Positions 1-9,623 of a stretch of DNA of 64,000 bases are shown piece after piece. The DNA lies in NCBI GenBank assembly GCA_046347625.1, contig JAXMFU010000002.1:1439459-1503458 (forward strand). Reading direction: 5' to 3'. Positions within the stretch are counted from its first letter, which is position 1. The number at the start of each line of letters is the position of its first letter. The translations under genes were made by a program, and so were the position numbers. Origin of the DNA: CAIMUS01 sp046347625. GTDB taxonomy: Bacteria; Pseudomonadota; Gammaproteobacteria; Competibacterales; Competibacteraceae. Below the pieces are notes generated by a model. It made no database searches. It saw only the letters and a program-made list of their open reading frames with translations, and had not been told where the DNA came from.

Positions 1-2
1 AA

Positions 3-812
3 AAGGAACTTGACCGTATCCAGGCGGAACTTAACTTCAGAATTATGCATATCCGACGCCTGCTCCAGGCAGCAGACTTCGAAGGTGAATTTCCGCTGCC
101 GCATCTGGATCTCGACGATTATCAAGACGATATTGAAGAGATTGCCAACCTGACCAGGCGCACGTGGCTATTGCCCCGTGGGCCACTCCAGAATCTCACC
201 GAGGCGGTGGAGCGTGCAGGCTGCCTTGTCATTCATTGCGACTTCCAGGAAGCCCAAGTGGATGGCGTGACCCTGGCAGTGCCCGGCCTGCCGCCATGTA
301 TTTTTCTGAACGCCGCCCAGCCGGCGGACCGGATGCGATTCTCGCTGGCGCACGAACTGGGGCATCTGGTAATGCACCGCATCCCCAATCCGGAGATGGA
401 AGAACAGGCCAATCATTTTGCTGGTGCTTTCTTGATGCCGGCGGCCGACATTGCTTCCCAGCTTAGTGGGATATCCCTGCCGCGCCTGGCCGAACTCAAG
501 CCGCACTGGCGCGTGTCCATGGCTGCACTGCTGATGCGGGCCGAGACCCTGGGCAAGGTCACTGCCAACCAGAAGCAATACTTGTGGCGTCAGATTAGCG
601 CCGCCGGATACCGTCGCCGCGAACCGGTTGAGTTGGATTTTGCGCCTGAATCTCCCAGTGTTCTGCCCGAAATGATTCGACTGCACCTTGAGGATCTGGG
701 CTATTCCCTGCGGGAATTGAGTACTGCTTTGCACCTCCATGAGCACGAATTTCGCCGCTACTATCGGGTTGGTGGAGGCCATCTGCGCATCGTTAAAGGC
801 TTAGGCTTATGA
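3..812 (+). CDS. ImmA/IrrE-family metallopeptidase, probably the C-terminal part of an XRE-ImmA fusion; 5' end outside window
   Basis: The frame is open from the first bases of the window, so the start lies upstream. Counting from the first in-window ATG (position 45), the zinc-metalloprotease motif HELGH sits at residues 103-107, followed by the usual EEQANHFAGAFLMP segment with the third metal ligand. This is the Peptidase_M78/ImmA family, whose members commonly follow an N-terminal XRE helix-turn-helix and cleave or act with a repressor, often in toxin-antitoxin or mobile-element regulation. The HTH half would be upstream and cannot be seen. The roughly 90 residues after the peptidase domain match the helical tail common in these fusions. 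The metallopeptidase call is firm; the biological target is unknown. Confidence 0.85.
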   Translation, partial: KELDRIQAELNFRIMHIRRLLQAADFEGEFPLPHLDLDDYQDDIEEIANLTRRTWLLPRGPLQNLTEAVERAGCLVIHCDFQEAQVDGVTLAVPGLPPCIFLNAAQPADRMRFSLAHELGHLVMHRIPNPEMEEQANHFAGAFLMPAADIASQLSGISLPRLAELKPHWRVSMAALLMRAETLGKVTANQKQYLWRQISAAGYRRREPVELDFAPESPSVLPEMIRLHLEDLGYSLRELSTALHLHEHEFRRYYRVGGGHLRIVKGLGL

Positions 813-894
813 TCAGCGTGTTTCGACCATGATCATCATTTCAGACAGGAGGAACCTGGATTACGCTTTGCAAGCTCCGCTTCATCCAGGCCAC

Positions 895-917
895 GCCGGC
901 AAACAGGTCTTGCCGGC
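895..917. other. perfect 8-bp hairpin between convergent genes
   Basis: GCCGGCAA at 895-902 pairs with TTGCCGGC at 910-917 around a 7-nt loop. It lies between the 3' ends of the ImmA gene and the minus-strand small gene. No T tract follows, so it may be a weak terminator or just a chance stem. Confidence 0.35.
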
Positions 918-937
918 AGGGATGCCGGCGACTTCTC

Positions 938-1360
938 TCAATGCACTACACCGTCTTCGGGCGGTGGCAGCGCCAGTGTCATGCCGGGCGCTTCATCGTC
1001 GGGGGCATACGCCAGAATGTTCAGATAAACTGACTGCCCCTGAAACCGGCCTTCGAGCGCAATGGAGGGGTTATCCTGGTCGTGAGGGCCAAAACTCTGC
1101 GAGGTCCAGTACAGCGACTCGACGACATCGAACGCCTCATAGAGCGGCTTCAGGTCCAGGGAGAACCCAGGGAACACCCACTCGCCGTCGGCGCTGCCGC
1201 CTTGCAGTTCGACCGGCGTCGGGTACAGCATTATTTCCCAGAGATCATCGTCCTCTTCCTGCCCATAGCGATAGCCAAAGGCGCCCGGACTATGGACATC
1301 CAGGTGCTCCATGATCAGTTCAATCAGATCAGTCAGCCAGGCCGGTGGTGGGGCGGTCAT
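938..1360 (-). CDS. hypothetical protein, 140 aa, acidic
   Basis: The frame is open and ends cleanly at both sides. An AAGGAG ribosome-binding site lies about 8 nt upstream of the ATG at 1360, which supports this start. The product is acidic, with a Glu/Asp run near residues 35-40 and no signal peptide, transmembrane helix or catalytic motif. I do not recognise a named family. It is convergent with the ImmA gene and divergent from the ADP-ribosylglycohydrolase gene to the right. Confidence 0.65.
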   Translation of the reverse strand: MTAPPPAWLTDLIELIMEHLDVHSPGAFGYRYGQEEDDDLWEIMLYPTPVELQGGSADGEWVFPGFSLDLKPLYEAFDVVESLYWTSQSFGPHDQDNPSIALEGRFQGQSVYLNILAYAPDDEAPGMTLALPPPEDGVVH

Positions 1361-1375
1361 AGAGAGGCTCCTTAA

Positions 1376-1789
1376 GTTATGGGAGCAATAGGGAATGTGT
1401 CAGGGGGCGTCGCCGGGTCGCGGCGCCAATATCGGTGGGCAGGTGTTAGAACCATCGGGTAGCGACCTGGCCCTTATCCTTGAAGGCGCTCTGGTCATCC
1501 AGTTCCCGTGTCAGATGCATAAGGGTTCTCCGGGGTTCGCGGGTGCTTGCAGGCACGCATGACATTGTATTAACTATTCTCACCTTCGGGCCATTCGTCT
1601 GGTACAGTTTCAGTCCCCTGTGCCACCGTTTGATGATAACCGCCTGTTCCGTGGCATCTTTGAGCGGGTAGGGTGAGCCTGAGCTTTCTGAACTTGGTTT
1701 TTTCGGATAATTGCTTTGCAACCCTCAACCAGGTTTGCCACTGGTGGAACCGGACCAGTCGGCCGGTAGGGTAGAGTTTTAAGATTGAG
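1376..1789. other. gene-free stretch of about 410 bp
   Basis: A 91-codon minus-strand frame (1446-1721) and a 63-codon plus-strand frame (1480-1671) are open here. Neither shows a convincing ribosome-binding site or family signature. The minus frame could be residue of a degraded gene, but nothing in it is recognisable. The stretch should also hold the promoters of its two divergent neighbours. Confidence 0.4.
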
Positions 1790-2686
1790 ATGACACCCAG
1801 AGAACGTACCTTGCTTTCGTTGCGCGGCCTATCCGTGGGAGATGCGTTCGGAGAAAACTTTTTCTTTGCACCTGAAGCGTTAGTGACTCGGGCGTTGCCG
1901 CCAGGGCCGTGGCGCTGGACCGATGATACGCATACGGCGCTTTCTATCGTCGAAGTTCTCCTGAACCATGACGGAATCGATCAGGATCAACTCGCCCAGG
2001 CCTTCGCCAGACGCTACGGTGAAGCGCCGTGGCGCGGTTATGCCGGCGGGGCGCGGCGGTTATTGCAGCGTCTCAGGGAGGGAGGTGACTGGCGAGTGGA
2101 AGCTCCGCGTCTGTTCGGCCAGGGTTCCTATGGCAACGGAGCGGCAATGCGCGTGGCCCCGATCGGCGCCTGGTTCAGCGACCAGCCGGAACGCGCCGCA
2201 GTGGAAGCTGGCAAATCGGCTGTGGTGACTCATGCCCATCCGGAAGGTTGGGCAGGAGCCATGGCCGTTGCCGTGGCCGCCGCGCTGATGGCGGATTACC
2301 CCCAACTGGGGCGCCAGGCGTTCCTCCAAACGATCATTGCCTTGACTCCGCCAGGCCTGACACAGGACCGGCTGCGACTTGTGCTGACGATCGAACCTGC
2401 CGATTGGCAACGGGCGGTTGAGGAACTGGGCACGGGCCAGCAGGTGGCGACATTCGATACCGTCCCCTTTTGTCTCTGGGTATGTGCAACCGTTGGATCA
2501 GACTACGAGGCGGCTCTCTGGCTGACTGCCGCTGGCAGAGGGGATGTCGATACCACCTGCGCCATCGTTGGGGGCATCCTTGGCGCGGCGGCCGTGGTCA
2601 TTCCCCCCGCGTGGCTGGCGGCGCGCGAACCGCTGCCCCCGGAGTTCGAGATCACGGCGCCGTCTGGGGAACTCACTTTGTTATAG
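1790..2686 (+). CDS. ADP-ribosylglycohydrolase family protein (DraG-like)
   Basis: This 298-aa protein carries the family's metal-binding signatures in order: GDAFGE at 17-22, TDDT at 44-47, a GNGAAMR segment near 115-121, and DVDTTCAIVGGILGA from residue 252. Family members are di-magnesium hydrolases that remove ADP-ribose from proteins, nucleic acids or small molecules. Length fits the family and the core residues appear intact, so it is probably active. It stands alone upstream of the Dpd restriction operon, about 195 bp from dpdE and on the same strand. Whether it works with that operon, for instance by reversing ADP-ribosylation in defence, is only suggested by position. The ribosome-binding site is weak. 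Confidence 0.9.
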   Translation: MTPRERTLLSLRGLSVGDAFGENFFFAPEALVTRALPPGPWRWTDDTHTALSIVEVLLNHDGIDQDQLAQAFARRYGEAPWRGYAGGARRLLQRLREGGDWRVEAPRLFGQGSYGNGAAMRVAPIGAWFSDQPERAAVEAGKSAVVTHAHPEGWAGAMAVAVAAALMADYPQLGRQAFLQTIIALTPPGLTQDRLRLVLTIEPADWQRAVEELGTGQQVATFDTVPFCLWVCATVGSDYEAALWLTAAGRGDVDTTCAIVGGILGAAAVVIPPAWLAAREPLPPEFEITAPSGELTLL

Positions 2687-2881
2687 TTGTAGAATGGGTT
2701 AATGATGGCTCTCATTGCATCTTTGGCTGATCTGGAGACGACCAAGCGACTGGCGGCGGAGCCGTGAAAGTTATTTCGAATTCTGAGCCTGTGCGAAAAT
2801 GATCAAAACGCTTGAACTGATGATAGCTGCACCTTAAGAAGTAAGGAAAAATTATTTCAAAATCTCTGAAGGCATATTGTC

Positions 2882-5800
2882 ATGTTGGTCTATACAACCG
2901 ATGAATGGGGGATTGGCAGGGCTGTCGCCCGCACGGGTGACGATGTTGTGGTTCGCTTCTTCCACAGCATCGCACGCCAGACCGAGCGTATCTATGCGAT
3001 TCGCCAACTCAAGCGCCCTTGGTTAACGCCACAGACGCGAGTCTATTTTCAACATCAGGAGCGTTGGTACGTTGGCCGTATCATCGGGCGGGATGAGCGC
3101 GAATACGAAGTTCAGCTACCCAATCATCGCGCGATCTACCTGAATGAGGATGATTTCGAAGTCCGCTGTTTACAGCCACTCGATGATCCGACCGAAGTGC
3201 TCGCCATCGGTGGTAGCGAATCCCAATATCTGCATGATCGCCGCCGGCTGTTCCTTGACGCTATCGTCCGCTTGCGCGCCGCTTCCCGTGGCATGACCGG
3301 TGCTACGTCCGCCGCTATCGAGTTAGTCACTCACCAGCTTCAGGTTGCCCACCGCGTCCTGTCGGACCCGGTGCAGCGCTACCTGCTGGCCGACGAAGTG
3401 GGCATGGGTAAGACCATCGAAGCGGGCATCATCATCCGTCAATGCCTGTTGGACGATGAGACGGCCACGGTGCTGGTGCTGACTCCCGAACATCTGGTCG
3501 GGCAATGGCAGGAGGAATTGCATAACCGCTTCCAACTAGATGATTTCCCTGACCGGTTGGTGATTCTGCCTTATCACGACCTCCAGTCCAACCATTGCCG
3601 GCATCCTCCCAAACTGTTGGTTGTGGATGAGGCGCACCGTGCCCTTGCCACGGGGTACGAAGGCATCAGTGCGGAACAGCGCGCCGCTATCCGCCAATTG
3701 GGCATGACCGTCGAGCGTTTGCTGCTGCTCTCGGCCACACCGAGCGTCGGGCGGGAAGCAGAGTTACTGGCACTGCTGCAAGTGCTCGATCCGGTGATCT
3801 ACGGGACAGAAGATTTGGCGGTATTCCGCCGTAAGGTGGAGCAACGCGACAAATACGGTTTGTTCCTGCGCGGTTTGCGCGCCGACGCGAGCGATTTCCT
3901 GCTCAAACAACGTGCGCGCGAGGCGCCCGGTCTGTTCACCGGCGACGACGTTGTGGCTGAACTGGCCAACACCCTGACTGCGCAGTTGGCGATGGGCGAC
4001 CGTTCAGCGATACAGCAATGCGTAGGCGATCTGCGGACTCACATCGCCGAAACCTATCGCCTGCACCATCGCTTGATCCGCACCCGCCGCGCCGATACCG
4101 AAGGCTGGGAATTCATGCCACGCGGTCCCCAGTCTCAACCGGGCGCTCCTGATTTGTCACACTGGCGCGTCGAAATCGATGAAGATGAACGCCTGCCCGA
4201 TCTGCTGCAAATGATCGAGCAATGGCGTCACGAGGCCTTGTATGCCGTTCAGCAGGGCGCCGATGAGTTGCTGGCGACCGAGCGATTCGTGCTGTTAATC
4301 GAAGCCTTGGCGCAAGGCGTGGAGCCCCTGTCGCAAGTCGCACGCACCCTGACAACGCAGGCGCCGGTGTTCGCACATGAGCCTGCCCTGCTGGACAGTA
4401 TGGCTGAGATTGCCCTGCAAGAACCTGGATTTGCTCGTGATGATCTGGCGATCGAAGTTCTGCGGCGGTTACATCGAGCCATCGGCGATAACGCTCATCC
4501 TAAAATCGTGGTGTTCACTTCGTCCACCGCTCTTGCCCGACGCCTTGCCGTCAGTTTGCGCCAGCATTTTGGCGACACGGCGGTTCACACCGTGCCTGGA
4601 CTCTTGGAAACCGAGGTATCGACCGTGGACCAGGTTAGCGCCACGGAACGATTCCACACCGATCCGGCGGCCTGGCTGTACCTCTGCGACCGCGGCGGTG
4701 AGGAAGGCCAGAACCTGCAATTCGCCGATGCTCTCCTGCATTACGACTTACCTTTCTCCGTCAATCGTATGGAACAGCGAATTGGCCGGTTGGACCGCTT
4801 CGGCCGTCGCAAGGGTGTCATCCGCCACCGGGTCATCATTCCCTCCGATCAGGATGACAGCCCCTGGCAAGCCTGGCTCGAACTGCTTACGGAGAGTTTC
4901 CAGGTTTTCAACACCTCCCTGGCCGATGTCCAATTCTTTCTCGGCGACCTGCAACAGCGGCTTGCCCTGGGGCTGTTTCGTGAAGGCGCTGCGGGATTGC
5001 GGCGACTGAGCGCCGAACTGGTCGCTGCGATTAGCGCCGAACGGCAACGCCTGGATAACCAATATGCGCTGGATCGGGTGATGGCGCGAGAGGAGGCGGC
5101 GACCGGATTGCGTGAAGCAATCGAGGAGGCCGAAATGCCCCTTGAAAATCTGACAGACCAGGCTCATGCAGTCCGACAGTGGCTCATCAACGCCCTGCAG
5201 TTCAAGGAAATCGCCGATCCAGCGCACTCAGGCTGTTTTCGGCTCCAGTGGTCGCGTCATACCCTGGTTCCGGTTTTTCCCTGGAAACCACGTTTATTCG
5301 AGAGCGCGCTGGACAGATCGCTCACCTTCCGTCGCGTCACGGCGACCCGCAACACTACCGCTGGGCTTTTTCGTCCTGGCCATCCCCTGTTCAGTGCTTT
5401 TGAGCGCTTCACCGCCTGGGAGGATCGCGGCACGACTTTCGCGACCTGGCGGGTCGATCCGCAGCTTAAACCCGATCAGATTGGGCCTTACTGGTTGGGT
5501 TTTCGGATTTGCTGGCTGGTGGAAGCCAAGCCAACAGTCACTACCAGCGAATCACCACCCGCTGGGTTCGGCCATGCACTGCAGCGCCGTGCTGACGATC
5601 TGCTGCCGCCACGGCTCATCACCCTGCACTTGAATGCGGAGTTACAGCCGGTCACACAGCCTGAATTGCTGGCAGCACTGGAACGACCTTATAAACAGTA
5701 TCCCGATAACGCCGGCTATCTGGATATCAATCTCGGTAGCAGGCCACAGGTTCTGCAAGCCATCCTGGATCCCGCTATGTTGGAAACCCTGTGTCGGCAG

Positions 5801-6097
5801 GTTCGGGAGCGGTCGCGCGACCTCCTGCTAAGCACCCCGGAATTCGCTGACGCCTTGGCTGAGGCACAGTCACGTGCGGAGCAACAAATTGCTCGGCGGC
5901 GCCGGCAGATCGAGCGACGTCTGACTGCTATTGCGGCTGAAAGCGCAGGGCGCCACGATGCCTCGCTCGAACGGGAAATACACTATGACGAGTGGGTCCT
6001 GGCTGCGGTTCGTCAGCCCAGCGTGCGCGTGGATGCTATCGGGCTATTCGTTCTGGCATCACAGCGGCCCGAAGCTGTGTTGGGAGTGTTGGCGTGA
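2882..6097 (+). CDS. dpdE: DpdE, SNF2-type helicase of the 7-deazaguanine (Dpd) restriction module
   Basis: The 1071-aa protein is a superfamily 2 SNF2-like ATPase. Walker A GMGKT lies at about residues 174-178 in the context LLADEVGMGKTIEAG, the DEAH box at 249-252, LLLSATPS near 282, and motif VI (QRIGRLDRFGR) near 631-641. A helical, arginine-rich C-terminal region follows the ATPase core. In known Dpd islands a helicase of this type belongs to the DpdD-K set, needed for restriction of unmodified DNA but not for making the modified base. It is the first gene of a tight operon, and its stop overlaps the dpdF start. The name rests on family type plus the full gene order; an unrelated SNF2 defence helicase is less likely given the neighbours. 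Confidence 0.82.
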   Translation: MLVYTTDEWGIGRAVARTGDDVVVRFFHSIARQTERIYAIRQLKRPWLTPQTRVYFQHQERWYVGRIIGRDEREYEVQLPNHRAIYLNEDDFEVRCLQPLDDPTEVLAIGGSESQYLHDRRRLFLDAIVRLRAASRGMTGATSAAIELVTHQLQVAHRVLSDPVQRYLLADEVGMGKTIEAGIIIRQCLLDDETATVLVLTPEHLVGQWQEELHNRFQLDDFPDRLVILPYHDLQSNHCRHPPKLLVVDEAHRALATGYEGISAEQRAAIRQLGMTVERLLLLSATPSVGREAELLALLQVLDPVIYGTEDLAVFRRKVEQRDKYGLFLRGLRADASDFLLKQRAREAPGLFTGDDVVAELANTLTAQLAMGDRSAIQQCVGDLRTHIAETYRLHHRLIRTRRADTEGWEFMPRGPQSQPGAPDLSHWRVEIDEDERLPDLLQMIEQWRHEALYAVQQGADELLATERFVLLIEALAQGVEPLSQVARTLTTQAPVFAHEPALLDSMAEIALQEPGFARDDLAIEVLRRLHRAIGDNAHPKIVVFTSSTALARRLAVSLRQHFGDTAVHTVPGLLETEVSTVDQVSATERFHTDPAAWLYLCDRGGEEGQNLQFADALLHYDLPFSVNRMEQRIGRLDRFGRRKGVIRHRVIIPSDQDDSPWQAWLELLTESFQVFNTSLADVQFFLGDLQQRLALGLFREGAAGLRRLSAELVAAISAERQRLDNQYALDRVMAREEAATGLREAIEEAEMPLENLTDQAHAVRQWLINALQFKEIADPAHSGCFRLQWSRHTLVPVFPWKPRLFESALDRSLTFRRVTATRNTTAGLFRPGHPLFSAFERFTAWEDRGTTFATWRVDPQLKPDQIGPYWLGFRICWLVEAKPTVTTSESPPAGFGHALQRRADDLLPPRLITLHLNAELQPVTQPELLAALERPYKQYPDNAGYLDINLGSRPQVLQAILDPAMLETLCRQVRERSRDLLLSTPEFADALAEAQSRAEQQIARRRRQIERRLTAIAAESAGRHDASLEREIHYDEWVLAAVRQPSVRVDAIGLFVLASQRPEAVLGVLA

Positions 6098-8676
6098 ATG
6101 CAGTGCTCCTCGACAGTTTTGCGCAACTCCAGACCATGCTGGATGGACACGTGGTGCTGTCGGCGAGCACGTTCGCAGAACCGGCTTTTGAACGATTGCG
6201 TTCCGCTTTGGCGACACCTCGCAGCCGCTCACCGCTGGATCTGGCCGTCCTGATTCGTCAGGCGCTGGCCTATGAGAATGGCCGTCGAGGCAGCGACAAC
6301 GAGGCCACTTTACGGCTCCCAATGCGAAGTAGTTGGCCGGGACCGGCAGAATGGCGGCAGGTCAGCGTGGATGCGCAACGTCAACAGGATGAATGGCATG
6401 TACGTACTACTTGGTGGCGACCCGATTGGTTGCCCGGAGCGGATGTTTACCCCGTAGACCAGGCCGCCATGTCAGCCCGGTCCTGCCAGTCCTCTCCCAG
6501 GACTCAACTGCCGACCGATGCCTTCTTAGCCCGAGTGGGAGTCAGCACCTACCGCAGCCTGGGCCAATGCCGCGCCACCCGAGCGATCTTGACGGCGCCC
6601 CCAGGCGCTACTGTTTTGGTCACCTTGCCAACGGGTGAGGGTAAGAGTCTCTTATTTCAGCTTATCGACCGCGTAGGCTTCCCGGAACAGCAGAGTCCAG
6701 GAGTAACGCTGGTCATTGTCCCGACCATTACACTGGCTATCGATCATGAGAAGTCGGCCCGGAAACTACCCGATCGGCTGAACCAACCTTTGGATCAACC
6801 CCTGGCTTACGTAGGGGACGATACCCGTAAAGCGCGCATCCGCGACGCTATCCGCGCCGGTCAGCAAGGTTTGTGTTTCGCGGCGCCGGAAGCCGCCTGT
6901 GGTCCACTACGTTCGGCCTTGTCAGCGGCTGCCAAGGCGGGTCGGTTACGGGCGTTGGTCGTGGACGAAGCGCATATTGTCGACAGTTGGGGGACCGATT
7001 TTCGCACGGATTTCCAGTTACTAAGCGGTCTTTGGGCAGAGTTGGTTGCATCCAGCCCAGTTCAGCACCGTCCCCGGACTTTGCTGCTATCGGCTACTTT
7101 AACGCAGACTGCGGTGGATACGCTGCGCCAGCTTTTCACTGATGACAAGACCCCGTTTGCACTGGTTGGCGCAGCTCGGCTACGACCTGAAATCGAGTTC
7201 TGGGTCGCCCCGCTTACAGATTCCATAACCCGACACCAGCGCTGCTTCGACGCATTGGCGCACTTACCACGACCGGCCATTCTCTATGTTACTACGGTGC
7301 GGGACGCCGAAGCCTGGGGATACGACCTGAAGCAACAGGGTTATCGATCCCTCCGGGTTGTAACCGGCAATACCGCCGCCGGAGACCGCGAGCAGACATT
7401 GGCCGCGTGGCGAGACGGCAACGTGGATCTGGTTGTGGCCACGGCTGCCTTCGGTATGGGGGTGGACTATGCGCACGTCCGCGCTATAGTGCATGCCTGT
7501 ATTCCCGAAACACTGGATCGGTTCTATCAGGAAGTCGGACGCAGTGGTCGCGACGGCTGCGCCAGCCTTTCACTATTACTGCCCGCCCATGATGACCTGA
7601 AGATAGCTTTTTCCCTCAATCAGAAGACCATCATCTCGGTCGAACGTGGCCTGACCCGCTGGCGCGCATTGTTCGATCACTTTAGACCGGGACGCGATCT
7701 GCACGAGCGAATCATCGATCTCAACACGCCGCCGAGTTTGGCGCCCGGCGATATCGACATGCTGGGAATTCGCAATGCCGACTGGAACGCCCGTACCTTG
7801 GCGCTGATGGCCCGGGCTGGCCTTATCCGGCTCCAAGGCAGCGTACTTCCCACCGAGGCGCCGGCTGAGCAAAATACTGAAGCACTGGCCGGTTATCTGC
7901 AGCGGGTGTATCTACTGGATGACAGCCATTATTTGTCGGAACGCTGGCAACAGGTTATTGAACCCCTACGGCAACATATTTATCAGGCCAATCGAACCAG
8001 TTTACGCCGGATGCTGAGCATTCTTCGTCCAGAAAACTGCATGGCGCGCCTGGCGTCTGATTTGTACACCGTGCAACTGAACGGCAACACACACCGCACG
8101 GCGATGGTCTGCAGCGGTTGCGCCTGGTGTCGAGCACATCCCACAGAGCGAACTCCAACCGAGCCTGCCCATCTGTTGCCACTGCCGCAGCTATGTGGCC
8201 AGGGTTTCCGCCCGCCTGCTGCCGGTTTGTTCGATAGCAGGCGAGTTGCCCTCGTCTTCTATCAACAGGACGAGTTGACCGGCCGGCGGGGTCAACGCCG
8301 CCTGGCCGACGCTATTGAGCAGCTTGTGATCCAAGGATTGACCCGCCTTATCGGCATCGGTGATGGGTTGACCCCGCTCAGGTCCGTTCTACAAGAGCGG
8401 TTGAGCGATCGCATTGTGTTTTGGGCTGAAATCGATAAAGTGCTGCATCTGCCCACCCTCGATGCAAATATTCCGCGTGGTCCTGAACTCCTGATCGTGA
8501 GTGAAGCCCAGAATCTCCGGCTAGTCACGCTGAGACCGCGTTGTCCCGGCCAGGAGCGATTGCTGTTGGTGCCGTACTATTTGCCTGACCCTGGTACGCC
8601 GCAACGCCGCCTACGCGACGTCCATGCCATGCCCGGATATTCTTTGGAAGACTTTATTCGCAAGGTTCTCTCATGA
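6094..8676 (+). CDS. dpdF: DpdF, RecQ-like DEAD/DEAH helicase of the Dpd restriction module
   Basis: I place the start at the GTG at 6094, which overlaps the dpdE TGA by 4 nt (GTGA); the frame extends upstream, but that part overlaps dpdE and looks unrelated. The 860-aa product has Walker A TGEGKS near residue 181, DEAH at 291-294, LLLSATL, then a RecQ-like second lobe with GMGVDY near 454 and VGRSGRDG near 481. A C-terminal cysteine cluster (CSGCAWC, near residue 673) with a later Cys could bind zinc as in RecQ proteins. It overlaps dpdG by 4 nt. This matches the RecQ-like helicase of the Dpd set, thought to act in cleavage or exclusion of unmodified DNA. Confidence 0.82.
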   Translation: MNAVLLDSFAQLQTMLDGHVVLSASTFAEPAFERLRSALATPRSRSPLDLAVLIRQALAYENGRRGSDNEATLRLPMRSSWPGPAEWRQVSVDAQRQQDEWHVRTTWWRPDWLPGADVYPVDQAAMSARSCQSSPRTQLPTDAFLARVGVSTYRSLGQCRATRAILTAPPGATVLVTLPTGEGKSLLFQLIDRVGFPEQQSPGVTLVIVPTITLAIDHEKSARKLPDRLNQPLDQPLAYVGDDTRKARIRDAIRAGQQGLCFAAPEAACGPLRSALSAAAKAGRLRALVVDEAHIVDSWGTDFRTDFQLLSGLWAELVASSPVQHRPRTLLLSATLTQTAVDTLRQLFTDDKTPFALVGAARLRPEIEFWVAPLTDSITRHQRCFDALAHLPRPAILYVTTVRDAEAWGYDLKQQGYRSLRVVTGNTAAGDREQTLAAWRDGNVDLVVATAAFGMGVDYAHVRAIVHACIPETLDRFYQEVGRSGRDGCASLSLLLPAHDDLKIAFSLNQKTIISVERGLTRWRALFDHFRPGRDLHERIIDLNTPPSLAPGDIDMLGIRNADWNARTLALMARAGLIRLQGSVLPTEAPAEQNTEALAGYLQRVYLLDDSHYLSERWQQVIEPLRQHIYQANRTSLRRMLSILRPENCMARLASDLYTVQLNGNTHRTAMVCSGCAWCRAHPTERTPTEPAHLLPLPQLCGQGFRPPAAGLFDSRRVALVFYQQDELTGRRGQRRLADAIEQLVIQGLTRLIGIGDGLTPLRSVLQERLSDRIVFWAEIDKVLHLPTLDANIPRGPELLIVSEAQNLRLVTLRPRCPGQERLLLVPYYLPDPGTPQRRLRDVHAMPGYSLEDFIRKVLS

Positions 8677-9623
8677 GCGTGATTACTAGCTTTCCAGTCG
8701 TGCCGAACCGGTTGCATCTGTTACTGAGGCAACTCGCCCGCTCACCTACAGGTTTACTAAGGGATAAGCTGATGGAAGAGATGAACCCACCATCGCTGGC
8801 CAAGGGCAAGAAAACCAACATCTTCACATCGGTTTTAGGTGAGGCGATGCGACTTGGCCTGGTCGTGGAAACATCGACCGAAAAGGGTGAAAAATCCTTG
8901 CAATTGGCACCAGGTATCCAGAACCTGGATAACGAGGGCTTTATCCGCCTGATGGAACAACGCTTGTTGCAATATCCCGGTGAGGAATCATGGGATCGCG
9001 GCCGTTTTCCGGAAGCGCTGACCTGGCTGCTGATGCAGGACCCGCTACGGCCGCTGGTCTGGGACAATAATGTTCGGTTTACCGTAGAGAACGATTTGGG
9101 CGAGGAATCCGAAGCATTTGAGTTGACCAACAAGTCCCGCTTCCAGAATTTGGTGTACTGGGCGCGGTTTCTGGGGTATGCCGTCAAGCTGGGATTTTCG
9201 GCGACCGAGCTTAGCGATGAGGCCGACGTGGACGAGGACGAATCCCAAGCCGTCGACTCGAACGTGGCCAAGGTGACCGCCTATGTATTGCCCGATCCCA
9301 CGACAGCCATCGCCCGGCATCTGCCCACTATTTTCCGCGCGGAATCACAGTTGAGCGTAAGTGAATTCCTCAAAGCGTGGGCACCGTTGCTGCCGGTTCT
9401 GGAAGGTGGTGCGATACGCAAAATGCTGGAACAGTTAGCCCGTCCGGAATTGGTTCGTCAGGTGCAGACCTTTTCGCGCGCCACCAGTCTGGCGCTTTGG
9501 CGACTTGCGCAACGCCGGGTGATTGAACTCCGCCCTCTATCAGATGCAGAGATGTATGTGCTCGATTACGAGCGCAACAAGAACCGCGTTAGTCATATCG
9601 TTTATCTGGGGCAGCCCGAATGA
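8673..9623 (+). CDS. dpdG: DpdG, Dpd-cluster protein
   Basis: The 316-aa protein starts at an ATG overlapping the dpdF stop (ATGA). The N-terminal 70 residues look like a winged-helix (short helices, then a basic KGKKTN turn). The middle is acidic, with a Glu/Asp-rich run near residues 187-197. No catalytic motif is visible. The name is given by position between the RecQ-like helicase and the P-loop ATPase, the place DpdG holds in described clusters. Its role is unknown beyond belonging to the restriction set. Confidence 0.7.
   Translation: MSVITSFPVVPNRLHLLLRQLARSPTGLLRDKLMEEMNPPSLAKGKKTNIFTSVLGEAMRLGLVVETSTEKGEKSLQLAPGIQNLDNEGFIRLMEQRLLQYPGEESWDRGRFPEALTWLLMQDPLRPLVWDNNVRFTVENDLGEESEAFELTNKSRFQNLVYWARFLGYAVKLGFSATELSDEADVDEDESQAVDSNVAKVTAYVLPDPTTAIARHLPTIFRAESQLSVSEFLKAWAPLLPVLEGGAIRKMLEQLARPELVRQVQTFSRATSLALWRLAQRRVIELRPLSDAEMYVLDYERNKNRVSHIVYLGQPE

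Noticed and set aside
829..1314. 161-codon plus-strand frame
   Set aside because: It overlaps the minus-strand gene with a good ribosome-binding site and has an Arg/Pro-rich shadow composition.
1446..1721. 91-codon minus-strand frame
   Set aside because: No start signal or recognisable family; kept only as part of the gene-free note.
5992..6093. Upstream extension of dpdF
   Set aside because: This part lies inside dpdE in another frame; the GTG at 6094 with a GTGA overlap is the natural start.
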